Origin: an uncultured Opitutia bacterium
Lineage (GTDB): Bacteria > Verrucomicrobiota > Verrucomicrobiia > Opitutales > Opitutaceae
Assembly: GCA_903839035.1 (NCBI GenBank)
Contig: CAIMAQ010000085.1
Coordinates: 1 to 41,918, forward strand
Length of the DNA stretch: 41,918 nucleotides
Direction of reading: 5' to 3'
Made by a program: the position numbers and the translations under genes. This document shows positions 33,806-41,918 of this stretch, piece after piece. The notes under the pieces are model-generated. The model did no database searches and had not been told where the DNA came from. It was given only the letters and a program-made list of their open reading frames with translations. Within the stretch, counting starts at the first letter, position 1, and each line of letters opens with the position of its first letter.

Positions 33806-35250
33806 GGTGCAGGCGGCGGGTTCGAACGGATACCCGGACGATAAAAGACCCGGTTGACGAAGAAGGTCAGCCCGAAGAGCGAGGCCACGGTGCGGACATT
33901 GCGCATCGCGTCGACGACGTCGGTGACCGAGGCGGAATTTTCCTCCCGGATCCGGCGCAACAGCAGGCAGCAGAGGGTCATAAGTACCGGAGTGATCAGG
34001 AAGGCCGCATGATAGGCGTCCAGCGCGGGAATGCCGCGGGTCTGGGCGGTCGAAAGCAACCAGCCGCCGGTGATCGGACCGAGGGCCGCGGTCAGGGAGG
34101 AGATGGAGACGAACACCGCCATGCCCATGGTGCGGGCACCGGGCGGGCTGAGCTTGAGGAGGAGGCCGAACAGCCCGATGCCGTAACCGGCGCTGAAGAT
34201 GCCGCCGGCGACATTGATCACGTAGAGCAGCCAGAGGTGATCAGGGCCGATGAAGCAATAGAGGGCGTTGAAGATCTGCCAGAGGATCATGGAGACGATC
34301 ATGATCGGCACGTTGCCGTGGCGATCGAGCAGCCGGCCCCACGCGGGAAAGGAAATGGCCGCGGCGAGCACGCCGGTCAGCAGGATCAGGTTGATGATGG
34401 CGGCGCTGAGATGCAGCTCCTCCAGCATGAAGACGGGATAGAACGGACCGAAGAGGGTCGAGGCGAAGCCCATGGCCGAAGCGAACAGCACGAAGCGCAT
34501 GAACATGACGTTGGTGCGCACCCGGGCCAGCTGGTCCCGCCAGGGCGGTTCGGGCACGGCGGGGCGGTTGTCGGTGGAAGTCTGCATGCTCCGCTGGCAC
34601 AGCACGGAGACGATGCGCAGGGCGAGGGCACCGGCAAAGAGCAGCTGGAAGGCAAGGAGGGCGCCGTTGAGCCAGGCGAGGAGACCGGAGACCGCCAGCA
34701 TGAACCCGACGAGGGACAGGTAGAGCAGCCGGTTGCGCACGCCGAAATATTTGCCCCGCAGCCGGACCGGGATGCATTCCTGCATCCAGGCATTCCACGC
34801 CACGCCATTGATGGCGGACGACAGGGCCACGAGGGAAAAGGTGACGACGAAAACTGCGACGGTCACAAAGCTTTCGCTGCGGGGCAGGAACGGCAGGGCG
34901 ATCAGCAGCGCGAGCCAGGCGGTGCAATGCATGCACGCGCTGAGGATGGTCATCGTGCGCGCATGCAGGCGCTGGGCAAGCAGGGGCGTGAGCAGCAGCT
35001 GCAGGAAATTGAACCAGAACGGCAGCGAGGTGATCAGACCGTAGGTGCGGGTGGAAAACGCGAAGGTGCCCGTGAGCAGGGCTGCCAGCACGAAATTGCC
35101 CGGCTGACTCAGGTTGACCAGGGACATCGCCGACACGCCGTCCAACAGGCCCAGCCGGACGTTGCGGCGGAGTGGAGTGGTTTTTTTGCGGTGGGCCGGG
35201 AGTGCGTGCACTGGGATGCAGCCTAAAACACCCTGCTCCCGCAAAGTCAT
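33802..35250 (-). CDS. Major facilitator superfamily transporter
   Basis: The protein is 482 residues with about twelve hydrophobic segments, beginning after a basic cytoplasmic leader of about 30 residues. The loop RLRGKYFGVRNRLLY between segments is the MFS-type A-like motif, and GRLLDRHGNVPIM is the equivalent in the second half. A cytoplasmic loop near 235-255 (STDNRPAVPEPPWRDQLA) divides the two six-helix bundles. The substrate cannot be read from sequence, but translational coupling to the PfkB kinase suggests a sugar or sugar derivative. ATG 35250 is the only full-length start seen. Confidence 0.9.
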   Translation of the reverse strand: MTLREQGVLGCIPVHALPAHRKKTTPLRRNVRLGLLDGVSAMSLVNLSQPGNFVLAALLTGTFAFSTRTYGLITSLPFWFNFLQLLLTPLLAQRLHARTMTILSACMHCTAWLALLIALPFLPRSESFVTVAVFVVTFSLVALSSAINGVAWNAWMQECIPVRLRGKYFGVRNRLLYLSLVGFMLAVSGLLAWLNGALLAFQLLFAGALALRIVSVLCQRSMQTSTDNRPAVPEPPWRDQLARVRTNVMFMRFVLFASAMGFASTLFGPFYPVFMLEELHLSAAIINLILLTGVLAAAISFPAWGRLLDRHGNVPIMIVSMILWQIFNALYCFIGPDHLWLLYVINVAGGIFSAGYGIGLFGLLLKLSPPGARTMGMAVFVSISSLTAALGPITGGWLLSTAQTRGIPALDAYHAAFLITPVLMTLCCLLLRRIREENSASVTDVVDAMRNVRTVASLFGLTFFVNRVFYRPGIRSNPPPAP

Positions 35251-35395
35251 GCCTCAAATCATCCCGCCCCAAGATTGGCCGCGCCGCGCCGTCCTGGGAT
35301 ATGCGCAGAAATTGCTGGGAAATACCTGGTGCGCCCAGATGGCCGGGGTGGTTGATCCCCCGGGTTGAGGCCTACGCCGGTGCGCGACGGGTCGC

Positions 35396-36151
35396 TTAAT
35401 TGGGCGCCAAGGGCGGCTGATATTTGACGAGGGTCGCAACGCCGGAGCCGAACTTAAACTCGACCTCGAATTTCACCGGCAGGTGGCTTTCGTCCTGCGA
35501 GATCCAGACCCGGACCGTGGAGCCACGCTTGAACATGCCCTTTGGGGCGGTTTTTTCCATGCGCGGCACGAGGACCAGGGTGTCAAATGTGCCGAGCGAG
35601 GTTTTGATTTTTTCGTAACCTTCGGCGTGGAACGTGAGTTCGTAGGGCTCCTCCTCGAACATCACCAGGGCATCCACCTGTTCGCCGGGCTTCAGGTTCC
35701 AGGCCCGGGCTTGCACGAGGGTGCTGATGAGATCCATCGGGTCACCCGCGGGGAGCGGGACGACCTGGCTTTTCTCCGGGTGCACCAGGTTGCGGTAATC
35801 GGCGGTGCGCTTGTCGTAGTCAAACGTGAGCATGGTGTCGGTCGGTTTCTTGCCGTTGCTGCGCTCGGTGTGGGCGAGCATGTGCCCGGTGCGCAGGTTG
35901 TAGACCGACTCGGCGCGGGCATCGAAGGGATAGAAGCTGCGCACAAATCCGCGCGTGGAGGTGGTCGTCACCGCCAGGATGCAGGGCTGCTTGTCGTCGG
36001 TTTCGGGCACGGCCGTGATCCTGATTTCACCGGCATTCGAAAAAATACTGAACCCGACGCGATAGGTGAACGACTCCCCGACGCCGAGGGCCAGGCGCAG
36101 GTCGGCAAAGGCGGGCGTGGCGCAGAGCAGGCAGAGGAGGAGCAGTCGCAT
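35396..36151 (-). CDS. Exported DUF3108-family protein
   Basis: A signal peptide (MRLLLLCLLCATPAFA, cut after about residue 16) precedes a beta-rich domain of about 235 residues. The pattern GESFTYRVGFSIFSNAGEI, then MLTFDYDKRTADYR, DLISTLVQARAWNLKPGE, and at the end RVWISQDESHLPVKFEVEF, matches DUF3108, periplasmic proteins proposed to bind lipophilic ligands or aid envelope assembly. Function unproven. It is the last gene of the minus-strand run, 17 bases after the nuclease gene. The 145 bases between it and the MFS gene hold no convincing gene or terminator. Confidence 0.88.
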   Translation of the reverse strand: MRLLLLCLLCATPAFADLRLALGVGESFTYRVGFSIFSNAGEIRITAVPETDDKQPCILAVTTTSTRGFVRSFYPFDARAESVYNLRTGHMLAHTERSNGKKPTDTMLTFDYDKRTADYRNLVHPEKSQVVPLPAGDPMDLISTLVQARAWNLKPGEQVDALVMFEEEPYELTFHAEGYEKIKTSLGTFDTLVLVPRMEKTAPKGMFKRGSTVRVWISQDESHLPVKFEVEFKFGSGVATLVKYQPPLAPN

Positions 36152-36168
36152 GGTGGGTAAGGTGGAAC

Positions 36169-37152
36169 TCAGCCTGACAGCTTGAATTCAAGTTGGTTGC
36201 CCTGGCCAATGGCAAGGGCGTCCCAGCCCCGCTCACGGAGCGTCTGGGCGAATTCCCGGGCGAACCCGTGCAGGGTGAGGATGCGCTTGGGCTGCACGCG
36301 CTCGACAAAGGTGATGAGGTCGTCGAATCCCGCGTGGTCGGAGAGCGGAAAGGCGGCGTCACAGCGCGAGCGGTAGATCGTGCCGGAGTCGAGCGCCCAG
36401 CCGGTGATGACGGCGGTGCGCCGGGCGGGCAGGCGACTAAGCAGACCCTGGCCGTGCGGCGGGCACAAGACGACATGGCCGCCGGCCTCGTCGGCGTCGA
36501 ATTCACGGTAGGGCGGGAATTTCAGCCCGAGTTGCTCGCAGATGCGCGTGAGCCGGAGCGTGTCGGCGTGCAGCATCACCGGCAGCTTGGCCGGGGCGAG
36601 GGCGCGCAGGACCTCCTGGCTCTTGCCGAGGCTGTAGCAGAGCAGGACCGGCGTGGCGCCGTCGGCGAGGGCGCGCTGGCAGAATTCGATGATCCCGGCG
36701 ATGACCTCCGCCTCGGGCGGGAAGACATACCGCGGGAGGCCGAAGGTGGACTCCATGATGAGCACATCGGCGCGCGGGGTGGTGCACGCCTCGGCAGCGA
36801 GACCGGGCCGGAGCTTGAAGTCCCCCGTGTAAAGCAGCGAGCCGTGCTCGGCGCTCTCGAGCAGGATCTGGCTCGAGCCGAGGATGTGGCCGGCGGGATG
36901 CAGCGTGGCAGTGACGCCGAATTCCACCCCGTGCGGCCGGCCGTACGGCAGGGTGGTTTCCTCGCGTTTGCCGGGCATCCGGGCGTGCATCAAGCGGGCG
37001 GTGGCGGCCGTGCAGAGGATCTCGCGGTGCCGGGCGATGTGGTCGCCATGGGCGTGGGAGACAAAGGAGCGGGGCGTGCGCATCTGGGCGTCGAGCCACC
37101 AGCCGATCTGCGGCAGCCAGACCCCCTTGCGATGATGAACCTCCCAGGCCAT
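36169..37152 (-). CDS. Metallo-beta-lactamase/beta-CASP nuclease (exonuclease-like)
   Basis: The protein is 327 residues. The zinc motif is SHAHGDHIARH (H33, H35, D37, H38), then LHPAGHILGSS (H89) and LLYTGDFKL (D111), followed by a beta-CASP-like insertion (VLLCYSLGKSQEVLRAL, VMLHADTLRLTRICEQLG), VITGWALD and the final FPLSDHAGFDDLITFV. This is the SNM1/CPSF-like set found in bacterial DNA exonucleases, including ligase-associated ones. DNA or RNA as substrate is not decided. Open frame continues to 37914 inside the AI-2E-family gene; ATG 37152 gives the family N-terminus MAWEVHHRKGVWLPQIG. It begins 17 bases after the permease gene. Confidence 0.88.
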   Translation of the reverse strand: MAWEVHHRKGVWLPQIGWWLDAQMRTPRSFVSHAHGDHIARHREILCTAATARLMHARMPGKREETTLPYGRPHGVEFGVTATLHPAGHILGSSQILLESAEHGSLLYTGDFKLRPGLAAEACTTPRADVLIMESTFGLPRYVFPPEAEVIAGIIEFCQRALADGATPVLLCYSLGKSQEVLRALAPAKLPVMLHADTLRLTRICEQLGLKFPPYREFDADEAGGHVVLCPPHGQGLLSRLPARRTAVITGWALDSGTIYRSRCDAAFPLSDHAGFDDLITFVERVQPKRILTLHGFAREFAQTLRERGWDALAIGQGNQLEFKLSG

Positions 37153-37169
37153 GGCGCGGAAACGCCGGC

Positions 37170-38315
37170 TCAGGCGGGGGCGTGGAAATATTTCCGCTTG
37201 GCCAGGCGCCAGACCGTCACGAAAAAGGCGGTGAGCGGAATCGCGAGCAACATGCCGAGCACACCGTGAAAGGCGGTACCCCAGAAGAAGATGGCGACGA
37301 TGATTGCGACCGGGTGCAGGCCGGTCTGCTTGCCCATGATCCGGGGCGTGAGCACCCAGGCCTCGACCGCCTGGACGAGCAGATAGACCAGCAACACCAG
37401 GCCCATCAGCCGCCAGCCACCGTCCGGCTGGAAAAAGGCCAGAGGCAGGGTGATGGCGAGGCCGAGGATGGTGCCGAGGTAGGGCACGATATTGAGGATC
37501 CCGATGACGAAACCCAGAATGAGCCCAAACTTCAGGCCGATGAGGGAGAATCCGAGGGCGAGCAGCCCCCCCATGATCAGGCAGATAATCAGCTGGCCGC
37601 GAAAGAAGGCGGCCACGATGCTGATGAACTCGCGCACCAGGAAGACCACGTCTTCGCGTACACCCGGGGAGAGAAAGGGCAGGTTGGGATGAATTTTTTC
37701 CTCCGCCTGGCCCTTGGCGAGGAGGAAGAAAAACAGGTACACGGGGATGATCGCGACATGCGCAACGAAGGCGCCCAGCCCGATGATGCCGCCACCCGCG
37801 GCGCGCAAGGACGGGAAGGCCTGCTCGAGCATCGTCTTGCCCTCGGCCAGAAGGGTGTCGGCGATCTGCCGCACGGTGGGATTCGCGAGCTGGCGTTGCA
37901 GCAGGGCGACCCATTGCGGATAATGCTGTTCCAGGTAACCGACACCGCTGGCCCAGAGCGAGGGCGCGTAGTCAATGAAGTCCAGAAGCTGGTCAAACAG
38001 GGGCGGGAGCAGGAGAAAGAAAGCGGCCGCTCCCAGCAGGACAAAAACCCCGTAAAGCAGCACGGCGGCGGCGGAGCGCTGCAGGCGGAGGCGGCGCTCG
38101 AGGACAAAGATCAGGGGGCGCAGGATCAACGCCAGCACGGCCGCCACGGCGAGCGGCCAGAGCACGCTGGAGAAATACCCGACAAACCGGCCGAGGACGC
38201 CGATGGCCAGGATCACGAGGGAGACAGTCGCACCGACCGCGAGCAGCATCAGGGCGGTGCTGATGACGCGCCACTGGGTGGCGGTGAAATAAGGAGGCGT
38301 GGTTCCAGCGGCCAT
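37170..38315 (-). CDS. AI-2E/PerM-family inner-membrane permease
   Basis: The protein is 381 residues with about eight hydrophobic segments in the AI-2E arrangement: two near the N-terminus (about 19-65), one near 84-105, then the amphipathic soluble region (about 110-185) and a C-terminal bundle. The signature VIGILNIVPYLGTILGLAITLP and VEAWVLTPRIMGKQTGLHPVAII are diagnostic. Members export autoinducer-2 (TqsA) or act as ion antiporters; no family-wide role is settled. It is 46 bases after the RND gene, in the minus-strand run. Confidence 0.93.
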   Translation of the reverse strand: MAAGTTPPYFTATQWRVISTALMLLAVGATVSLVILAIGVLGRFVGYFSSVLWPLAVAAVLALILRPLIFVLERRLRLQRSAAAVLLYGVFVLLGAAAFFLLLPPLFDQLLDFIDYAPSLWASGVGYLEQHYPQWVALLQRQLANPTVRQIADTLLAEGKTMLEQAFPSLRAAGGGIIGLGAFVAHVAIIPVYLFFFLLAKGQAEEKIHPNLPFLSPGVREDVVFLVREFISIVAAFFRGQLIICLIMGGLLALGFSLIGLKFGLILGFVIGILNIVPYLGTILGLAITLPLAFFQPDGGWRLMGLVLLVYLLVQAVEAWVLTPRIMGKQTGLHPVAIIVAIFFWGTAFHGVLGMLLAIPLTAFFVTVWRLAKRKYFHAPA

Positions 38316-38361
38316 GGGGCGTGACGATCAGGCAAAGGTCCGCCGAGGCCAAGGAAAACCC

Positions 38362-40692
38362 TCAGTCCTTCCGGCAGTGGTGGTGGAAGAGCCAACGGGC
38401 CATCGCGGGTAGCAGTACGATGGCGCCCAGCATATTGACCAGGAACATGAAGGTGAGCAGCAGGCCCATGTCGGCCTGGAATTTCAGGTCGGAAAAAATC
38501 CACATGCTGACGCCGGCCCCGAGGGTGAGCCCGGTGAAGACGATGGCGGCACCGGTGTCCTTGAACGCCTGGAACATCGCGTCCTCGAGGAACTCACCCC
38601 GCTTCAGCGACGACTGCAGGCTGGCGAACAGGTAGATGCCGTAGTCCACGCCGACGCCGACACCCAGCGCGACGACCGGGAGGGTCGAGATCTTGAGGCC
38701 GATGCCGAGGTAAACCATCAGCGCGTAGGCTAGCCAGCTGACGATCACGAGCGGGACGACGATGCAGAGGGTGGCGCGGAGGGAGCGGAAGGTGATCAGG
38801 CAGAGCGCAATGACCGCGCCGAACACCCACAGCAGGATGGGCCGCTGCGCGGCGGCCACGACCTCGTTGGTCGCGGCCATCACGCCGGCGTTGTCGCTGG
38901 CGAGGAGGAAACGGGCCTGCGGTGACGGATGCGACGCGGCGAAGGCCTTGACGGCGTCGGTGACGCCGCGGAGCGTCTCGGCCTTGTGATCGGTGAGGAA
39001 GATCATGATCGGCATCACGCTGGCATCGCCGTTGAGGAGGCCGGTGGCGGTCTCGATCGGCGAAACGGCCTGCGCGAGCGCGGACGGGTTGCGCAGGAGG
39101 ATACGCCACTTGAGGGAGCCCTCGCTGTAGCCCGCGTTGACCAGCTTGGCCATGGACGGGAGGGAGATGACCGACTGCACACCGGGCACGGTGCGGATGG
39201 CGCCTTCGAACTGGTCCATCAGCGTGACGACGTCATAGTTCACGCAGCCGTTGGGGACGGTCTCGACGATCACCGAGAGGATGTCGACGCCGATGCTGAA
39301 CTTGGACGTGATGATGCGCGTGTCCCGGTTGTAGCGGGAGTTGGGGCGCAGCTCCGGCACGCCGGCCTGGGTGTCACCGATGCGCACCTGCTCGGCCTTC
39401 CAATAGCCCCAGGCGCCAAGGGCGAAGCAGACGAGCATGATGACCATCGACGGCCGCGGGCGCATGCCCTTGGCGAGGCGCGCCCAGTAGCCGTCCATCC
39501 GGGCGCGGCGCTTGGCGACCCAGGCGCCATACGAGGGCGGCAGCCGCAGGTAGGAGAGCATGATTGGCAGCAGTAGAAAGTTAGTCACGACGATCACGCT
39601 CACGCCGAGGCTGGCGATGAGGGCGAGTTCGCGGATGACCTGGATCTTGATCACGAACATCGTGATGAAGCCGACGGTATCCGTCATCAGTGCGACAACG
39701 CCCGGCACGATGAGCTGCATGAAGGCCGAGCGCGCGGCGGTCGGGCCGTCGTGGCCCTTGAACATCTCGTTGCGGAACATCGAGATTTTCTGGACGCCGT
39801 GGCTGACGCCGATGGCGAACACGAGGAACGGCACCAGGATCGAGAAGGGATCCACGCTGTAGCCGAGGGCGGTGAGCCCGCCGAGCTGCCAGACGACGGC
39901 GACGAGCGAGCACACCACGGGGGCCGCGGCGAGCTTCCAGCGGCCGGCGTAATTCCAGACGAGGAGCGCCGTGATGCAGATCGACACGCCGAAGAGCACC
40001 AGTACGCCGCGGGCGCCGTCGCTGATGTCGCCGATGACCTTGGCAAAGCCGATGATGTGGACGGTGATGGCACCCTTGCTCTCCTGCCCGACCTGCTGGC
40101 GGATCGCCTCGAGTCCGGCGGCAACGCGGGCGTAGTCGATTTTCCGGCCGGTCGCCGGGTCGATCTCGAGCAGCTGGGCGCTGACGATGGCGCCGGAGAA
40201 ATCGTTGGCGACGAGCTGGCCGAGCTTGCCGGACTTGAGGATGTTCTCGCGGACCCGGGCGAAGTTGGCGGCATTCGGCGTGAAATCAGCGGGGATGACA
40301 TTGCCGCCGGTGAAACCGTCCTCGATGACCTCGATGTAGCGGACGTTGGGGGTGAACAGCGACTGCACCTGCGCGCGATCGACGGCTGGCAGGAAGGATG
40401 TCTCGTCCGTCACCTTCCGCAGCTGCTTAAAAAAATCCGGGGTGAAGATGTCGCCGTTTTTCGCCATCAGCGCGATGAGCACCCGGTTGGCGCCGCCGAA
40501 CTCAGACTGGTATTTGGTGAAGGTGCGGATGTACGGGTGGTCGAGCGGCAGGGACTTGTTGAAGCTCGCATCGACGCGCAGCCGGCTGGCGAAGACGGCC
40601 ATGATGACGGTTACGACCACGAAGAAACCGACCAGCGGCAGCCGGTGGCGAAAGATCCAGGTGGAAACCCGTTCGAGCATGGGAGGGGTCAC
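38362..40692 (-). CDS. RND/MMPL-family exporter
   Basis: The protein is 776 residues in two repeats, each with one membrane helix, a large periplasmic domain and five more helices. The sterol-sensing-like segment VPFLVFAIGVSHGVQKI and VVALGVGVGVDYGIYLFASL are typical of the MMPL/HpnN branch, which exports or moves lipids and other hydrophobic compounds; no AcrB-type drug-efflux partner genes are nearby. GTG 40692 overlaps the stop of the YCF48-like gene (GTGA); ATG 40680 (MLERVSTWIFRHRL) is an equally plausible start. Context with YCF48-like and DUF1329 proteins defines a recurrent envelope module of unknown substrate. Confidence 0.93.
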   Translation of the reverse strand: MTPPMLERVSTWIFRHRLPLVGFFVVVTVIMAVFASRLRVDASFNKSLPLDHPYIRTFTKYQSEFGGANRVLIALMAKNGDIFTPDFFKQLRKVTDETSFLPAVDRAQVQSLFTPNVRYIEVIEDGFTGGNVIPADFTPNAANFARVRENILKSGKLGQLVANDFSGAIVSAQLLEIDPATGRKIDYARVAAGLEAIRQQVGQESKGAITVHIIGFAKVIGDISDGARGVLVLFGVSICITALLVWNYAGRWKLAAAPVVCSLVAVVWQLGGLTALGYSVDPFSILVPFLVFAIGVSHGVQKISMFRNEMFKGHDGPTAARSAFMQLIVPGVVALMTDTVGFITMFVIKIQVIRELALIASLGVSVIVVTNFLLLPIMLSYLRLPPSYGAWVAKRRARMDGYWARLAKGMRPRPSMVIMLVCFALGAWGYWKAEQVRIGDTQAGVPELRPNSRYNRDTRIITSKFSIGVDILSVIVETVPNGCVNYDVVTLMDQFEGAIRTVPGVQSVISLPSMAKLVNAGYSEGSLKWRILLRNPSALAQAVSPIETATGLLNGDASVMPIMIFLTDHKAETLRGVTDAVKAFAASHPSPQARFLLASDNAGVMAATNEVVAAAQRPILLWVFGAVIALCLITFRSLRATLCIVVPLVIVSWLAYALMVYLGIGLKISTLPVVALGVGVGVDYGIYLFASLQSSLKRGEFLEDAMFQAFKDTGAAIVFTGLTLGAGVSMWIFSDLKFQADMGLLLTFMFLVNMLGAIVLLPAMARWLFHHHCRKD

Positions 40693-41606
40693 GGTTTGGG
40701 CAGGAGCACGGCGCCGGCCTCGCCCAGGGCGAGGATGGAACCATCGGGCAGGGCGAGCAATTGGGCCACGGCGGTGGCAAAGGGAGCAGGCCAGGGGCTG
40801 ACGGACTTGGCGTCGCCCCGGCCGATAAACCAGGCGCGCGACTGACCTGCAAAGAGCACCGCACCGTCCGGCAGTTTAACCGCGGTGGCAATGAGAGCGT
40901 GTTGCTCGTTTGGAACGAGGATCCAGGTGCTGCCGTCGTTTACGGAGGTGTAAATCCGGCCGCGCAGGCCGTGGGCGACCAACGTATGGGCGTCGAGCGG
41001 CAGGATGCCGTAAAACGAGCCGTCGTAGGGTGAATCGATGCGCTGCCAGATTGCCCCCAGGTCGGTTGAACGCAGGAGGGTGCCGTGTTCTCCCGCGAGA
41101 TAGAGGTGACCCGAGGGTCCCTGGCTAAGGCGGTTGAGATGGTAATCTTCCTCGAGCACCTTCCGGCGCACCCAGGTTTTGCCGCCATCATCCGTCGCCA
41201 CGAAAAGTCCGTAGGCGCCAACTGCCAGCACGTGACGGGCATCGAGGGCCAGGACCGAGAGGAAGGAATCCGTCAGGTTCGCCCCTTGCCATTGTTTCTG
41301 CCACGTGAGGCCCGCGTCGTGGGTGACGAGGATAAGCGCGTCATGCCCCACGGCCCAGCCCTGGGTGCTGCCATGGGCGAAGCTCACCGCGGTCAGCGTG
41401 GAGGCGGCGGGTACGGTCGCGGCTTGCCAGCTGTGCGCGTCGTCGGTGGAGCGCAGGATGGTGCCGCGTTCGCCCACGACGATGAGATTTCGGCCGACGA
41501 CGGCGCCGTCGAGCAGGAGCATCCGCGGAGCCACCAGACCGGCCTGCACGGCGCTGGCGGTGAGCAGCGCGAGCAGGGCCGGGCGGACGTGGGCGGACAA
41601 ATTCAT
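40689..41606 (-). CDS. Exported YCF48-like beta-propeller (BNR/Asp-box) protein
   Basis: A signal peptide (about 1-22, ending SAVQA) precedes a roughly 280-residue beta-propeller with at least five Asp-box-like repeats: STDDAHSWQ, THDAGLTWQK, TDDGGKTWV, STDLGAIWQR and SVNDGSTWI. Related YCF48/HCF136 proteins assist photosystem II assembly, but no photosynthesis gene is present and bacterial homologues occur beside RND exporters and DUF1329 genes. It is probably a periplasmic scaffold for the exporter. Its ATG lies three bases after the T-tract of a terminator, and its stop overlaps the RND start. Confidence 0.88.
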   Translation of the reverse strand: MNLSAHVRPALLALLTASAVQAGLVAPRMLLLDGAVVGRNLIVVGERGTILRSTDDAHSWQAATVPAASTLTAVSFAHGSTQGWAVGHDALILVTHDAGLTWQKQWQGANLTDSFLSVLALDARHVLAVGAYGLFVATDDGGKTWVRRKVLEEDYHLNRLSQGPSGHLYLAGEHGTLLRSTDLGAIWQRIDSPYDGSFYGILPLDAHTLVAHGLRGRIYTSVNDGSTWILVPNEQHALIATAVKLPDGAVLFAGQSRAWFIGRGDAKSVSPWPAPFATAVAQLLALPDGSILALGEAGAVLLPKP

Positions 41607-41609
41607 CGC

Positions 41610-41639
41610 AAAAAAGAAGGCGGGTATCGGCCCGCCTTC
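41610..41639 (-). terminator. Rho-independent terminator between the DUF1329 and YCF48-like genes
   Basis: On the minus strand a perfect 9-bp stem GAAGGCGGG-CCGATA-CCCGCCTTC (41639-41616) is followed by Ts from 41615 to 41610. It lies 21 bases after the DUF1329 stop and three bases before the YCF48-like ATG. It should reduce read-through, lowering downstream genes relative to DUF1329. Confidence 0.8.
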
Positions 41640-41660
41640 GTCAGTGGCATCAGCGGTGCA

Positions 41661-41918
41661 TTACCGCACGCCATCGCGTCGCAGCGAATCAGGGCCATAG
41701 TCGGCCGGGCTGCGCTTGAGGCTGAAGTCGTACATCTTGCCCTCGTTATCGAGGCCGATGGCGAGATAGCGGCCGTTCTGGAGGTCGGTGTGCACCTCGA
41801 GGGTGCTCCAGAATGTGAGGGCGTCATAGTAGTTGATGCAATGCGCCTCGGAGACGCGCCAGAGGACGCCCCGTGAATCGTACTGGTCCACGGCGAGAAC
41901 CTGCCAGCTGTCCTCGTC
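41661..41918 (-). CDS. DUF1329-family outer-membrane-associated protein, C-terminal part (cut by window edge)
   Basis: The last 85 residues are visible; the 5' part lies beyond base 41918. The pattern DQYDSRGVLWRVSEAH, INYYDALTFWSTLEV, DLQNGRYLAIGLDNEG, then SLKRSPADYGPDSLRRDG, is the typical DUF1329 C-terminus. Members are exported proteins with a LolA/LolB-like fold and usually neighbour DUF1302 and RND genes. The order DUF1329, YCF48-like, RND fits that module; a DUF1302 gene may lie beyond the edge. Confidence 0.88.
   Translation of the reverse strand, partial: DEDSWQVLAVDQYDSRGVLWRVSEAHCINYYDALTFWSTLEVHTDLQNGRYLAIGLDNEGKMYDFSLKRSPADYGPDSLRRDGVR

Noticed and set aside
33805-33835. GGTTCGAA, a tRNA T-loop-like sequence.
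   Set aside because: It lies in the coding sequence of the MFS transporter and no acceptor, D or anticodon stems can be drawn around it.
35249-35368. A 39-codon plus-strand frame (MPQIIPPQDWPRRAVLG...) divergent from the MFS gene.
   Set aside because: Short, with no signal peptide or known motif; without conservation data it cannot be supported as a gene.

Overview
The window is GC-rich, densely packed chromosomal DNA from a Gram-negative bacterium. It carries lpxK (lipid A), lipoproteins, an RND-type exporter, a cyanobacterial-type Pgi, an SD-poor start-site pattern and classical menaquinone genes. Together these fit a Verrucomicrobiota member of the Opitutaceae type. That placement is an inference from protein resemblance and genome style, because no rRNA is present. 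I see no tRNA, rRNA, CRISPR array, transposase, integrase or phage gene. This is a mostly housekeeping region, with its novelty in small elements and a few uncharacterised proteins.

Layout. 1-2455: the start of a type IV pilin-like gene (minus), a 337-base AT-richer gap, then a NarL/DevR-type response regulator and its sensor kinase (minus). 2554-10639: metG-menF-menD (plus), kup (minus), then menB (plus) and a frameshifted GNAT acetyltransferase. MenF, MenD and MenB are three steps of the classical (isochorismate) menaquinone route; kup interrupts the set. 10640-16891 (minus): class II fructose-bisphosphate aldolase with a clear terminator, a membrane-anchored helical protein, a topoisomerase III-like enzyme and a class V aminotransferase. 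17037-23240 (plus): lpxK, an M29 aminopeptidase overlapping an adenosine/adenine deaminase-like gene, an RluD-type pseudouridine synthase and a 556-residue lyase-like protein of unknown function.

23301-28696 (minus): ilvD, pgi, a 52-residue lipoprotein, rsmI and a Ppx/GppA phosphatase. 28902-30819 (plus): scpB and pheA. 30916-35250 (minus): an MFS transporter overlapping a PfkB sugar kinase, a TolA-like coiled-coil protein, rplU-rpmA and a small membrane protein. 35396-41918 (minus): a run reading DUF1329 protein (cut by the window edge), YCF48-like beta-propeller, RND/MMPL exporter, AI-2E-family permease, beta-CASP metallo-beta-lactamase nuclease and DUF3108 protein. The first three form a recurrent but poorly understood envelope module.

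The most interesting signals are: the near-complete lack of Shine-Dalgarno sequences; a palindrome plus terminator-like stem in the menB leader; terminators whose T-tracts touch or nearly touch the next start codon (rsmI and the YCF48-like gene); a perfect 22-bp inverted repeat after lpxK; several other intergenic palindromes that look like dispersed elements; and the lyase-like orphan at 21570. Nothing in the window is a clear, wholly new multi-gene system.
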